A DNA stretch of 64,000 nt from Tatumella punctata. GTDB taxonomy: Bacteria; Pseudomonadota; Gammaproteobacteria; Enterobacterales; Enterobacteriaceae. The notes beneath the pieces were generated by a model, which was given only the letters and a program-made list of their open reading frames with translations, was not told where the DNA came from and made no database searches. Of this stretch, positions 44,167 through 54,047 are shown piece after piece (positions within the stretch are counted from its first letter, which is position 1; each line of letters begins with the position of its first letter). The stretch is from the NCBI RefSeq assembly GCF_039523735.1, contig NZ_BAAAFW010000025.1:1-64000 (forward strand). Reading direction: 5' to 3'. The position numbers and the translations under genes are program-made.

Positions 44167-46209
44167 ATGACTAACCCGTTACTGACTCCGTTCACACTGC
44201 CCCCGTTTTCGTTGATTAAGCCTGAACATGTGGTGCCGGCCGTTACTGAAGCTTTACAGCAATGCCGTGCCACGGTCGAAAAAGTCGTGGCACAGGGCGG
44301 CCCTTATCGCTGGGAAACATTATGTCAGCCGCTGGCAGAGAGCGATGATCGGCTGAGCCGCCTGTTCTCGCCGGTCAGTCACCTGAACTCAGTGAAAAAC
44401 AGCCCTGAACTCCGTCAGGCCTATGAGCAGGTTCTGCCCTTATTATCGGAATATGGCACCTGGGCAGGGCAGCATAAAGGGCTGTATCAGGCGTATGTCA
44501 GCCTGAAGGAAGGCGACAGTTATGAAACCCTGAGTACTGCGCAGAAAAAAACTGTCGATAATGCACTGCGTGATTTCGAATTATCCGGTATCGGTCTGCC
44601 GGAAGAGAAGCAGCAACGCTATGGCGAAATCGCTTCCCGCTTGTCAGAAATTGGTGCGGCTTACAGTAACAATGTGCTGGATGCGACCATGGGCTGGAGT
44701 AAGCTGATCACCGATGAAGCCGAACTGGCCGGGATGCCGGAAAGTGCACTGGCGGCGGCAAAAGCGCAGGCCGAAGCCAGAGAGCAGCAGGGCTGGTTAC
44801 TGACTCTGGACATTCCGAGTTATCTGCCGGTAATGACCTACTGCGAAAACCGGGCCCTGCGCGAAGAAATGTATCGTGCCTACAGCACCCGCGCTTCTGA
44901 CCAGGGACCGAATGCCGGTCAATGGGATAATGGCCCGCTGATCGAAGAAGAACTGGCCCTGCGCCATGAGCTGGCTCAGTTACTCGGCTTTGGCTCTTTT
45001 GCCGAAAAATCACTGGCAACGAAAATGGCAACCTCTCCCCGTCATGTGCTGGATTTCCTGTCAGACCTGGCGACACGTGCCCGTCCGCAGGGTGAAAAAG
45101 AGCTGGCCCGGTTACGTGAATTTGCCCGACAGCACTATAACGTGGATAACCCGGAAGCCTGGGATATCACCTTCTATGCTGAGAAACAGAAACAGTACCT
45201 GTACACCATCAGCGACGAACAACTGCGCCCTTATTTCCCTGAAGACCGGGCCGTCAGTGGTCTGTTTGAAGTGGTAAAACGTATTTACGGTATTACCGCC
45301 AGAGAACGTAAGGATGTGGATGTCTGGCATCCGGATGTCCGCTTCTTTGAACTGTACGATGAACGCGGTGAACTGCGGGGCAGCTTCTATCTGGATCTGT
45401 ATGCCCGGGAGCATAAACGGGGCGGGGCGTGGATGGATGACTGTGCTGGCCGGATGCGTAAAGCCGATGGCTCCTTACAGAAACCGGTCGCTTACCTGAC
45501 CTGCAACTTTAACCGTCCGCTGAAGGGTAAACCGGCACTGTTTACCCATGATGAAGTGATCACTTTATTCCATGAATTTGGTCACGGCCTGCATCATATG
45601 CTGACCGAAATCGACACCGCCGGGGTTTCCGGTATTAACGGGGTTCCCTGGGATGCCGTAGAGCTGCCAAGCCAGTTTATGGAAAACTGGTGCTGGGAAC
45701 CGGAAGCGCTGGCATTTATTTCCGGCCATTATGAAACCGGTGAACCGCTGCCGGAAGCGCTGCTGGAGAAAATGCTGGCGGCGAAAAACTATAATGCAGC
45801 CATGTTTATCCTGCGTCAGCTGGAGTTCGGGCTGTTTGATTTCCGGTTACATGCGGAATATGACCCGGCCAAAGGGGCCCGTCTGCTGGAAACCTTGCAG
45901 GAAGTGAAAAAACAGGTTGCGGTAGTACCGTCACCCTCATGGGGGCGTTTCCCGCATGCCTTCAGCCATATCTTTGCCGGGGGCTACGCCGCGGGTTACT
46001 ACAGCTATCTGTGGGCGGATGTGCTGGCTGCTGATGCCTACTCGCGGTTTGAAGAGGAAGGTATTTTTAACCGTGAGACCGGACAGTCTTTCCTCGACAA
46101 CATTCTGAGCCGTGGCGGTTCCGAAGAACCGATGGTGCTGTTCAGTCGTTTCCGTGGCCGTGAACCACAGCTGGATGCGATGCTGGAACACTACGGGATT
46201 AAGGGATAA
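44167..46209 (+). CDS. prlC: Oligopeptidase A
   Basis: 680 residues, the K-12 length. M3 zinc metallopeptidase: HEFGH in LFHEFGHGLHHM (about residue 470) with the third ligand Glu in the following helix (ELPSQFMENWCWE), and the substrate-closing motif FSHIFAGGYAAGYYSYLWAD. It degrades cleaved lipoprotein signal peptides and other short peptides in the cytoplasm. Seven bases separate it from rsmJ, so the two form an operon as in E. coli. Confidence 0.97.
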   Translation: MTNPLLTPFTLPPFSLIKPEHVVPAVTEALQQCRATVEKVVAQGGPYRWETLCQPLAESDDRLSRLFSPVSHLNSVKNSPELRQAYEQVLPLLSEYGTWAGQHKGLYQAYVSLKEGDSYETLSTAQKKTVDNALRDFELSGIGLPEEKQQRYGEIASRLSEIGAAYSNNVLDATMGWSKLITDEAELAGMPESALAAAKAQAEAREQQGWLLTLDIPSYLPVMTYCENRALREEMYRAYSTRASDQGPNAGQWDNGPLIEEELALRHELAQLLGFGSFAEKSLATKMATSPRHVLDFLSDLATRARPQGEKELARLREFARQHYNVDNPEAWDITFYAEKQKQYLYTISDEQLRPYFPEDRAVSGLFEVVKRIYGITARERKDVDVWHPDVRFFELYDERGELRGSFYLDLYAREHKRGGAWMDDCAGRMRKADGSLQKPVAYLTCNFNRPLKGKPALFTHDEVITLFHEFGHGLHHMLTEIDTAGVSGINGVPWDAVELPSQFMENWCWEPEALAFISGHYETGEPLPEALLEKMLAAKNYNAAMFILRQLEFGLFDFRLHAEYDPAKGARLLETLQEVKKQVAVVPSPSWGRFPHAFSHIFAGGYAAGYYSYLWADVLAADAYSRFEEEGIFNRETGQSFLDNILSRGGSEEPMVLFSRFRGREPQLDAMLEHYGIKG

Positions 46210-46216
46210 CCCGCGG

Positions 46217-46975
46217 GTGAATATTTGTCTGATTGATGAAACGGGCGCCGGAGACGGCGCCTTATCTGTTTTAGCTGAACGCTGGCAACTGACCCATGAT
46301 CAGCAGGCGCCGATGGCGCTGGTGATGACGGCGTCACACCTGGAATTACGTAAACGTGATGAGCCAAAGCTGGGCGGCATTTATGTCGACTTTGTATCCG
46401 GCGCCATGGCCCACCGGCGTAAATTTGGCGGCGGACGTGGTGAGGCGGTAGCCAAAGCCGTCGGGATTAAAGGCAACTATCTGCCGGAGGTGGTGGACGC
46501 GACTGCAGGACTGGGACGTGATGCTTTTGTACTGGCGTCTGCCGGCTGCCGTGTCAGAATGCTGGAACGTCATCCGGTTGTGGCGGCGTTGCTGGACGAT
46601 GGTTTACAACGCGGTTACCGTGATGCGGAAATCGGTCCCTGGCTGCGGCAGCGGCTGACCCTGATCCATGCCACCAGTCATCAGGCCCTGGCCGACATCA
46701 CCCCGCGTCCGGATGTGGTCTATCTGGACCCGATGTATCCGCACCGGCAGAAAAGTGCCATGGTAAAGAAAGAAATGCGGGTGTTTCAGTCTCTGGTCGG
46801 GGCAGATGAAGACGCTGACGGGTTACTGTCTCCGGCCCGGTTACTGGCCAAAAAACGTATTGTAGTGAAGCGCCCTGACTATGCTGAACCTCTCGACGGG
46901 GTTGCAACCTCTTCGGCGGTAGTTACCAAAAGTCATCGGTTTGATATCTATCCGTCACTGGCCCCGGCAGAGTAA
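46217..46975 (+). CDS. rsmJ: 16S rRNA (G1516-N2) methyltransferase RsmJ
   Basis: 252 residues read from GTG at 46217, giving MNICLIDETGAGDGALSVLA in line with the E. coli N-terminus; a longer frame starting inside prlC is not favoured. AAGGG lies upstream within the prlC stop region. Motifs DATAGLGRDAFVLASAGCRV (AdoMet) and YLDPMYPHRQKSA (catalytic) identify it. It modifies G1516 of 16S rRNA. Confidence 0.96.
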   Translation: MNICLIDETGAGDGALSVLAERWQLTHDQQAPMALVMTASHLELRKRDEPKLGGIYVDFVSGAMAHRRKFGGGRGEAVAKAVGIKGNYLPEVVDATAGLGRDAFVLASAGCRVRMLERHPVVAALLDDGLQRGYRDAEIGPWLRQRLTLIHATSHQALADITPRPDVVYLDPMYPHRQKSAMVKKEMRVFQSLVGADEDADGLLSPARLLAKKRIVVKRPDYAEPLDGVATSSAVVTKSHRFDIYPSLAPAE

Positions 46976-47002
46976 CGGTTTCCGGCCAGCCGGCAATTTG
47001 CT

Positions 47003-47036
47003 GACCGGAGAGTGAGTAATTACTTACTCTCCGGTC
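47003..47036. terminator. 34-bp dyad between convergent rsmJ and uspA
   Basis: GACCGGAGAGTGAGTAA and its complement run together with no loop bases to spare and one G-T wobble, giving a 16-17 bp stem. No T-run follows. It probably blocks or stabilises both convergent transcripts. Confidence 0.65.
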
Positions 47037-47086
47037 ACTGTCGTCTGACAGAGAACACCCTTATCAGGGCCTGTGACTGTTACCGG

Positions 47087-47518
47087 TTATTCTTCGTCTT
47101 TCATCGGCACAATCAGCATATCGATATGTACGGTATTGATTAACTGGCGGGCCGAGGACATCAGTTTGCTCCAGAAATCCTGATGGTGACCACAGATCAC
47201 CAGGTCAGCATGATATTTATGGATCGCATCAATCAGTACCTGTGCCAAATCGCCGCTGCCACTCAGGGTCTGACTGATGGGATAACCGGCGCTGGTTGAC
47301 AGGTGAGTCAGTGCTGACTGAGTCTCTTCGGAAATACGTTTCTGCATATCTCCCAGATTAACGTCAATCAGACCGGTATAAAGATCAGAGTAATTAACGT
47401 CGACATGAATTAATGACACTTTAGCATTGTAAGGGCTGGCGAGTGAGACCGCTTTTTCAACCAGCAGCTGACTTTCCGGGGAAAGATCAACGGCGACCAG
47501 AATATGTTTATAAGACAT
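47087..47518 (-). CDS. uspA: Universal stress protein A
   Basis: 143 residues, one fewer than K-12. MSYKHILVAVDLSPESQLLV and DLVICGHHQDFWSKLMSSAR are nearly identical to E. coli UspA. It is a dimeric cytoplasmic protein of the non-ATP-binding type induced by growth arrest; the C-terminal ATP motif of other Usp classes is absent. AAGGAG precedes the ATG. Divergent from uspB, as in E. coli; dtpB, its neighbour in K-12, is missing. Confidence 0.97.
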   Translation of the reverse strand: MSYKHILVAVDLSPESQLLVEKAVSLASPYNAKVSLIHVDVNYSDLYTGLIDVNLGDMQKRISEETQSALTHLSTSAGYPISQTLSGSGDLAQVLIDAIHKYHADLVICGHHQDFWSKLMSSARQLINTVHIDMLIVPMKDEE

Positions 47519-47840
47519 GACAGACTCCTTAATACGAAAAAGGTAGGGATCAGCAAAGGCATATCAACGACAGGTTGCTGACCACTATGGCGATTTTCTA
47601 CTGTGTGCTGTGAATTTATCCTACCATAGGGCGGCAGAAGTGAGTATAGAATGATTATCGCCTGTCTGGCAGTACGCCAGCGATGAAACGGGTCAAAGCA
47701 GCGTGCTTTTTTCCTCCCGGGTTATAATGAATATTCACTTACCGGACGGAAAAATATTATCTGTACTAATCAATAGTCATCACGGCTGTGGCCAGCTGTA
47801 TGATATAGCGGTGTGACAAGGGGACAGGCAGAGGGGAATG
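47519..47840. other. uspA-uspB divergent regulatory region
   Basis: No gene in 322 bases. A perfect TATAAT lies on the plus strand at 47723-47728 without a good -35, about 115 bases before uspB; such a promoter would fit sigma-S control, known for uspB in E. coli. Confidence 0.5.
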
Positions 47841-48176
47841 ATGATAAACACAACGGCACTTTTTATCGGGCTCTGTATTGTCTGTGTCATTAATATGCTG
47901 AGGTATGTTTCTTCATTACGTACCTTGCTGGTGGTGATGCGTGGCTGTGATCCGTTACTGTATCAGTTTGTGGACGGTGGCGGTTTTTTTACCGCACATG
48001 GCCAGCCCTCGAAGCAGATGCGACTGGTACGCTATATCTATGAAAAACGTTACCTGGATCACCATGATGAGGAATTTATCCGGCGTTGTGAACGGCTGCG
48101 CCGGCAGTTTATTCTGACCAGTAGCCTGTGTGCCCTTATAGTGATCAGCCTGGCAGGGCTGATTATCTGGCATTAG
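47841..48176 (+). CDS. uspB: Universal stress protein B
   Basis: 111 residues from the second of two adjacent ATG codons, the K-12 length. Membrane segments lie near residues 3-22 and 88-108 around a basic cytoplasmic region with CDPLLYQFVDGGGFFTAHGQ and HHDEEFIRRCERLRRQFILT, both almost invariant. In E. coli it is a sigma-S-dependent membrane protein whose loss causes ethanol sensitivity in stationary phase. Confidence 0.96.
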   Translation: MINTTALFIGLCIVCVINMLRYVSSLRTLLVVMRGCDPLLYQFVDGGGFFTAHGQPSKQMRLVRYIYEKRYLDHHDEEFIRRCERLRRQFILTSSLCALIVISLAGLIIWH

Positions 48177-48187
48177 CGGCGGCCAGG

Positions 48188-48222
48188 GGAAAAAAAAGCT
48201 GCCCCGGCAGAGGCAGCTTTTA
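48188..48222 (-). terminator. Bidirectional terminator, uspB/pitA
   Basis: AAAAGCTGCC and GGCAGCTTTT form a perfect stem. On the minus strand it is followed by eight T, serving pitA; on the plus strand it serves uspB less well. Confidence 0.88.
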
Positions 48223-48246
48223 GTCGCGATAACTTTACGTGGCTGA

Positions 48247-49734
48247 TTAAATAATATGCAGCGCAATCCAGTAAAGGCCCGCCGATAACAGAATAGAGAC
48301 CGGCAGAGTCAGGACCCATGCCATCACAATATTCTTGATGGTTTTGCTTTGCAGGCCGCCACCATCGACCAGCATCGTCCCGGCAACGGATGATGACAGT
48401 ATATGGGTGGTCGATACAGGCATACCCGTATAACTGGCAATACCGATAGAGGTAGCCGCCGTCACCTGCGCCGCCATCCCCTGTGCGTATGTCATGCCTT
48501 TCTTGCCGATTTTTTCACCAATAGTGGTAGCGACGCGACGCCAGCCAACCATGGTGCCCAGTGACAAGGCCAGCGCAACCGCAACGATAATCCAGACCGG
48601 TGCATACTCGATGGTTCCGAGCAGGTCATGGCGTAAATCATCAAGGAAACGGCGATCCTGACTGCTGGTTTGCGGCAGTTTGGCCACTTTATCCGCGGTA
48701 TCCGAAATACACAGCAGCAAACGTCGCATCTGGGCACGGTTTTCGACCGTCAGCTGGTCATAACTGCTGAGGTTTGTCAGCATTGCACGGGCATGGGCAA
48801 CAGCTTCCAGTGCCCGTTCATTACTGCAATGGAACTCTTCCACCGGCGTGCTGATCACAACCGGCGTTACCGACGGCGCAATAATCGACTGCAGTGACTG
48901 ACTGTTCTGCTGGTAATACTGTTGCAGATGATCAACCGCGTCACGGGTACGGGTAATATCGTATCCGGATGCATTCATGTTGACGACAAATCCGGCCGGT
49001 GCCACGCCAATCAGGACCAGCATAATCAGACCAATGCCTTTCTGTCCGTCATTCGCACCGTGTGAGTAACTGACACCCACTGCTGAGACAATTAATGCAA
49101 TCCGTGTCCAGAAAGGCGGCTTTTTCTTGCCATCAATCTTTTCACGTTCGGCTGGCGTCATATGGATCCGTGAGCGCTTACGCGTCCCGCTCCAGTATTT
49201 CCGCAGCAGAAAAATCAATACCCCTGCCAGTACCATCCCGACGATCGGTGACAGTATCAGCGACATAAAGATATTAATGACTTTCGGGATATTCAGTGCA
49301 TCAATCAGTGAACTGTCGGTGACCAGTGCATTTGTCAGCGCAATGCCGATAATTGCGCCGATCAATGTATGGGAACTGGAGGCCGGCAGACCAAAATACC
49401 AGGTGCCGAGGTTCCAGATAATTGCTGCCAGCAACATGGAAAAGACCATAGCTAAGCCATGGGCTGAACCGACATTCAGCAGCAGATCCGTCGGCAGCAT
49501 ATGAACGATAGCATAGGCTACGCTCAGTCCTCCCAACAGAACTCCCAGAAAGTTAAAGATCCCCGCCATTGCAACAGCCAGCTGCGCACGCATGGCACGG
49601 GTATAAATTACCGTCGCCACTGCATTAGCGGTATCATGGAATCCGTTGATTGCTTCGTAAAACAAAACAAACAGCAGAGCAACTATCAGTAGTAGGCCAG
49701 TACTTAAATCGATACCAGCAAAAAGATGAAGCAT
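48247..49734 (-). CDS. pitA: Low-affinity inorganic phosphate transporter
   Basis: 495 residues from the ATG at 49734 (MLHLFAGIDLSTG), the conserved start; nine upstream residues are possible. The two PiT signature repeats GFHDTANAVATVIYTRAM (N-terminal) and GANDGQKGIGLIML (C-terminal half) are intact. It symports metal-phosphate with protons across the inner membrane. A large polar loop between helices (about residues 265-360) is variable relative to E. coli, as usual. Confidence 0.96.
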   Translation of the reverse strand: MLHLFAGIDLSTGLLLIVALLFVLFYEAINGFHDTANAVATVIYTRAMRAQLAVAMAGIFNFLGVLLGGLSVAYAIVHMLPTDLLLNVGSAHGLAMVFSMLLAAIIWNLGTWYFGLPASSSHTLIGAIIGIALTNALVTDSSLIDALNIPKVINIFMSLILSPIVGMVLAGVLIFLLRKYWSGTRKRSRIHMTPAEREKIDGKKKPPFWTRIALIVSAVGVSYSHGANDGQKGIGLIMLVLIGVAPAGFVVNMNASGYDITRTRDAVDHLQQYYQQNSQSLQSIIAPSVTPVVISTPVEEFHCSNERALEAVAHARAMLTNLSSYDQLTVENRAQMRRLLLCISDTADKVAKLPQTSSQDRRFLDDLRHDLLGTIEYAPVWIIVAVALALSLGTMVGWRRVATTIGEKIGKKGMTYAQGMAAQVTAATSIGIASYTGMPVSTTHILSSSVAGTMLVDGGGLQSKTIKNIVMAWVLTLPVSILLSAGLYWIALHII

Positions 49735-49968
49735 AAACGTTACGCCATTTTTTGAGGACATGAACCCCGCGCATTATCAGCGACAGAGGTCCATTCAGGA
49801 AAGAGAAATCTCCTTTTTTTTACATGGCAGTGGCCGGTGGCGGAATATTTTGTTTTAAAATCACTTAAAAATTATCAAGTTATGTTGTATCCCGCCGGCT
49901 GAGAAATTTTCATTCTGGAGTCGGGTCACGCATATCTCTACAATCAGCCGTTTTTCGGCGGGGGAAGT

Positions 49969-51156
49969 ATGGAAAAGTTTGACGTAATCGTTGTGGGCGC
50001 AGGGGCTGCCGGGCTGTTTTGCGCGGCTCAGGCCGGACAGCGCGGCCTGAAAGTGCTGGTGCTGGATAACGGCAAAAAAGCGGGCCGTAAAATCCTGATG
50101 TCCGGCGGCGGGCGCTGTAACTTTACCAATCTGTACACTGAACCTGCCGCCTACCTTTCACATAATCCGCACTTTTGTAAGTCAGCACTTGCTCGCTACA
50201 CACAGTGGGATTTTATTGAACTGGTGGGGCGTCATGGTATTGCCTGGCATGAAAAAACCCTCGGCCAGCTGTTTTGTGATGACTCAGCACAGCAGATTAT
50301 CGACTTACTGCTGACGGAATGTCAGGCAGGTAATGTCACTCTGCGGCTGCGCAGCGACATTCTGAGTACTGCACGTACGGAAACGGGTGACTACCTGCTG
50401 CAGGTGAACGGATTTGAAGTAAGTGCTCGCAAACTTGTTATCGCTTCTGGCGGACTGTCTATGCCCGGGCTGGGCGCGACCCCGTATGGTTATAAAGTGG
50501 CCGCGCAGTTTGGGCTGCGGGTATTTCCGACTCGTGCTGCACTGGTCCCTTTTACGTTGCATAAACCTTTACTGGAGCAACTCCGGACGTTGTCCGGGGT
50601 TGCTCTGCCGGTCACGGTGAGTGCAGCACAGGGACAATTATTTAAAGAGGCGATGCTGTTTACTCATCGCGGACTGTCCGGCCCCTCTATGTTGCAGATT
50701 TCCAGTTACTGGCAACCCGGTGAATCCCTGACCATCAATTTATTGCCGGATATCAGTCTGCCGGAATTTCTGGACACGCAGCGGACAGCGCACCCCAATC
50801 TCAGCCTGAAAAACTGCCTGGCAAAAATTTTACCAAAACGTCTGACGGAGATACTGCAACAGCTGCAGACAGTACCGGATATTACCCTGAAGCAACTGAA
50901 TCAGAAGCAGCAACAGCTGCTGGTACAACAGCTGACCTGCTGGACAATACAACCAAACGGCACTGAAGGTTACCGTACCGCTGAAGTCACACTGGGTGGG
51001 GTTGATACTGACCAGCTTTCTTCACGTACCATGGAAGCCCGTGATGTGCCGGGGTTGTATTTTATCGGTGAAGTTGTGGATGTTACCGGCTGGCTGGGCG
51101 GCTATAATTTTCAATGGGCCTGGAGTTCGGCTGCTGCCTGTGCAGACGCGTTGTAA
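49969..51156 (+). CDS. yhiN: YhiN/HI0933-family flavoprotein
   Basis: 395 residues. N-terminal FAD motif VVGAGAAGLFCAAQAGQRG, the family block GRKILMSGGGRCNFTN, and the C-terminal GLYFIGEVVDVTGWLGGYNF. A predicted NAD(P)/FAD-dependent oxidoreductase, also annotated as aminoacetone oxidase family; its function in enterobacteria is not established. GGGGGAAG precedes the ATG. It is the last gene of the E. coli-like block. Confidence 0.94.
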   Translation: MEKFDVIVVGAGAAGLFCAAQAGQRGLKVLVLDNGKKAGRKILMSGGGRCNFTNLYTEPAAYLSHNPHFCKSALARYTQWDFIELVGRHGIAWHEKTLGQLFCDDSAQQIIDLLLTECQAGNVTLRLRSDILSTARTETGDYLLQVNGFEVSARKLVIASGGLSMPGLGATPYGYKVAAQFGLRVFPTRAALVPFTLHKPLLEQLRTLSGVALPVTVSAAQGQLFKEAMLFTHRGLSGPSMLQISSYWQPGESLTINLLPDISLPEFLDTQRTAHPNLSLKNCLAKILPKRLTEILQQLQTVPDITLKQLNQKQQQLLVQQLTCWTIQPNGTEGYRTAEVTLGGVDTDQLSSRTMEARDVPGLYFIGEVVDVTGWLGGYNFQWAWSSAAACADAL

Positions 51157-52454
51157 TTTTCTCTGTCCTCTGCCTGTGGCCGTAGATTATCCCCGCAGGG
51201 AAGCCGGCTGTACTCTGCGGACTGGCTGCCGGACACCACAAGGCAGATAAACCCCAAATCCGCAGCGCGGAAGTTTCAGCGTTGCAGAGGTGACTACCTG
51301 TCCTGATAAATTTCTGACTGGCTGACGATATTACCGGTGATTATTCCGGTTTCACTGCCGGTCAGTACAGGAAAACACTGGTTCTGAAACGGATACGCTG
51401 CAGACTCTGTTATTACCGGGAAGATAATATATAATATATTGATATTAAACTGTTTTTTATAATCAGCGTCTCTTATCCCCCCGGGGCTGCTGACCCGACA
51501 CAGACAGAAAATATCTGCCGGATTGTTTCGACAGATACGCAAGGCGCTGAGTCACCGTGCTGCGGATGACCAGCAGCTAAAGCCGGTTGTTAAAGGTATT
51601 ATACGGAATCGCACAGCCTGTAAATCTCTGCATCTGCTTTTATTCGCTGGATTATAAACAATAAGAAACCCTTATCATTTTTCTGAACAGTGACTGTCAG
51701 AAACCTGCGTTGTTTATCGGCTGACGGATGTAAGCGGTTTTTCAGTCATAACATCATCTGTCAGCCTTTCTGAGACTGTCTGAGTGTCAAGTGTCTGTTA
51801 TTGCCTTATTACCTGTTAAATAATTTACTATTTTTGCTGTTTAGTTGTGATTTTTTTATAAAAAAATTTAAAAATTAACCATTTAAAACATAGTGTTATA
51901 TTTAATTTCATAATCTGAAAGTGTTTTAATGCGGCTTTAATAATAAATTAATCAATAACAGACTTATTTATTTTAAATTAAAATATCAGTTTCGACTGAA
52001 AAATATAAACATTTGTTAAACCGCGAGTGATTCAGGCTATACTTTTTAATGAACTTATGAATCTCTGTTTTTACAGAAATATAAACAAATAATAAATGCA
52101 TTGATTTTTTTTCGGGTTCTTAGTTAAATGAAAAGTTAAAATAGCGATTATCACTGACTGAATAATAATGCTGAGGAAAAGTATTATTGAACGGAAAGGG
52201 GCTGCGGAAAAAGCACCATTAAACGTCATTGTGTTATCTGAAAATCCGCGCAGGAGAGTGTTATCGGTCATTCCTTTACCAGAAGCAATCTGAAATTATT
52301 ATTCTTTGTTATTTAAAGAATATTTAATATAAGGGGCACCAGAATACCCCGGCTTTTCAATTTTCCGACGATATCGTTGCCACTATTCCTGCCTGAGGGT
52401 GCTGTCTGTCAGGTGATCTTAAAATGTTACAGAGTGTATAAATAATTAAATATT
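51157..52454. other. 1.3-kb gene-free, partly AT-rich stretch
   Basis: No gene is supported. 51157-51800 is of ordinary composition with short frames lacking ribosome sites. From about 51830 to 52350 the DNA becomes strongly AT-rich with runs of A or T, unlike its neighbours, a pattern seen in H-NS-silenced, acquired DNA. A 66-codon minus-strand frame (52071-52271) has a hydrophobic segment but its AAAGGA abuts the ATG, so I do not call it. Confidence 0.55.
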
Positions 52455-53564
52455 ATGAATCATATTTTAGTTACCGGTGCGACCGGCTTCCTGGGGGGCG
52501 CTGTTGTCGCTGACCTTTTAAAACAGAAAGAGAAAAGCCAGCTACTGTTACTGGTCAGAGCAGCATCCGCGGAACAGGGACTGGTCAGAATTAAAGAAAA
52601 CTTAGCCAGGTTTTCTCTGGGAGAGTCAGTACTGAATACCCTGACCACGGCCAATATTTTACCGGGTGACTTAGCCTCTCCGCAGGAGTTTGCCGATGAT
52701 CCGCGGCTGGACACGGTGACCCATGTGATGAACTGTGCCGCGGTGGCATCATTTGGTAAAAACCCTTATATCTGGAAGGTCAATGTCGAAGGGACGTTAC
52801 AGTTTGCCAAACGCATGAGTGAGGTCGCAGGGCTGAAACGATTCTTACACGTTGGTACGGCCATGTCCTGTGCCCCTGAACCCAATATGGTGGTAACGGA
52901 AAACAAACTCGATACTGAACGTGACCAGCATATTGTCGAATATACGTGGAGCAAAGCCACCATTGAAAAAATGATGGCTGAGACACTGCCTGATTTACCG
53001 CTGATCATTGCCCGGCCATCAATCGTGGTTGGCCACTCTGAATATGGGTGTACACCTTCTTCCAGTATTTTCTGGGTATTCCGTATGGCTCTGATGCTGG
53101 GACGTTTCCCGTGTAACCTCAGCGATCGTATTGATGTTATTTCTGTCGATTACTGTGCCGAAGCGCTGGTGATGTTACTGCTGGCAGACAACCTGAATGA
53201 CTCTATTTTCCATATTTCGGCCGGGTCTTCGAACAGTGTCAGTTTTGCCGAAATCGATCAGGCGATGGCAAGGGCATCAGGCGAAGAGGCTGTCGCTGAG
53301 CGTTACCGTAAAGCCACCTATAAGGAACTTTCAGCCAGCCGAAAAACATTCGCTTCGCTATTTGGTCCCTGCAATGAACGAATTGTATTGCGGGCGATGA
53401 ATCTGTACGGGCATTTTTCTGAGCTGAATGTGGTATTTGATAATTCAAAAATTATTGATCTTGGTATGTCTCCGCCGAAAAAATTCACTGACTATCTGGA
53501 CCGGTGCTATTTATCCACCCGCGGGTCAACGATTGCTGAATTAATGGAAGTTGATTTTAAATAA
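52455..53564 (+). CDS. Stand-alone thioester-reductase-like SDR (NAD-binding 4 family)
   Basis: 369 residues. Extended short-chain dehydrogenase: TGATGFLG at residues 7-14, a family NxxA block MNCAAVAS near 92-99, catalytic Y163 and K167 in YTWSK, and IIARPSIVVGHSEYG. The fold is that of thioester reductases and fatty acyl-CoA reductases (male-sterility family), but no carrier or adenylation domain is attached. It may reduce an acyl thioester or act on a sugar-like substrate; the sequence cannot decide. There is no Shine-Dalgarno sequence before the ATG, and the 500 bases upstream are very AT-rich, suggesting acquisition and silencing. Confidence 0.8.
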   Translation: MNHILVTGATGFLGGAVVADLLKQKEKSQLLLLVRAASAEQGLVRIKENLARFSLGESVLNTLTTANILPGDLASPQEFADDPRLDTVTHVMNCAAVASFGKNPYIWKVNVEGTLQFAKRMSEVAGLKRFLHVGTAMSCAPEPNMVVTENKLDTERDQHIVEYTWSKATIEKMMAETLPDLPLIIARPSIVVGHSEYGCTPSSSIFWVFRMALMLGRFPCNLSDRIDVISVDYCAEALVMLLLADNLNDSIFHISAGSSNSVSFAEIDQAMARASGEEAVAERYRKATYKELSASRKTFASLFGPCNERIVLRAMNLYGHFSELNVVFDNSKIIDLGMSPPKKFTDYLDRCYLSTRGSTIAELMEVDFK

Positions 53565-53638
53565 TTGCTGAATATGGTGACCTGGCAGGCCGGGCATTGC
53601 GCCGGTCCCTGCCAATCTTCGTGAATCTCAGCACAGTA

Positions 53639-53956
53639 TCAGTTCATTTGATAGCATTTTGATGTCGCCACGTTCTGATCAGCACCTGTCCCCGCCCCTT
53701 TCAGTACACAGATAATATAATGTTTACCTTTCTTTATCGTTACCATCGGGCCGTCAGTACCCGGTGAGGTAGTAATGACCGCAGCCCCCTGGTTCAGCAT
53801 ATGTTCCAGTGAATCATTTACTGCGGATAAACGGGTCGGATACTCAAGGGCATTGCCCGGCACTTTGGCGCCGGTTTCCGGCGGCCATTGGGCCGCGGCC
53901 GAAAATGCTGCACCGAGGGTCAGGCAGCCGAAAATCATGGTCGATAGCTTTTTCAC
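53639..53956 (-). CDS. Small secreted protein, unknown function
   Basis: 105 residues read from GTG at 53956, with GGAGA seven bases upstream; this gives a clean signal peptide (KKLSTMIFGCLTLGAAFSAAAQ) likely cleaved after AAA near residue 21. A longer frame from 53998 would add a polar leader that spoils it. The mature part of about 84 residues has two cysteines (in IICVLK and TSKCYQ) that could pair in the periplasm. I do not recognise the family. It is convergent with the SDR gene and lies just downstream of the AraC-type gene on the same strand. Confidence 0.6.
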   Translation of the reverse strand: MKKLSTMIFGCLTLGAAFSAAAQWPPETGAKVPGNALEYPTRLSAVNDSLEHMLNQGAAVITTSPGTDGPMVTIKKGKHYIICVLKGAGTGADQNVATSKCYQMN

Positions 53957-54047
53957 CGCATTCTCCGGATGATCTGTTTTTTCTGTGGTCAGAAACAACT
54001 CAGGGCCGGCATCTTAGCCCGGCAGACAGCGACAGCGCTACCCTGAA

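Noticed and set aside
51294..51542. 82-codon minus-strand frame in the gap after yhiN
   Set aside because: No ribosome site and no recognisable pattern; the stretch shows no coding bias.
52071..52271. 66-codon minus-strand frame with a hydrophobic segment
   Set aside because: AAAGGA directly touches the ATG, leaving no spacing; the hydrophobic part can arise from AT-rich DNA.
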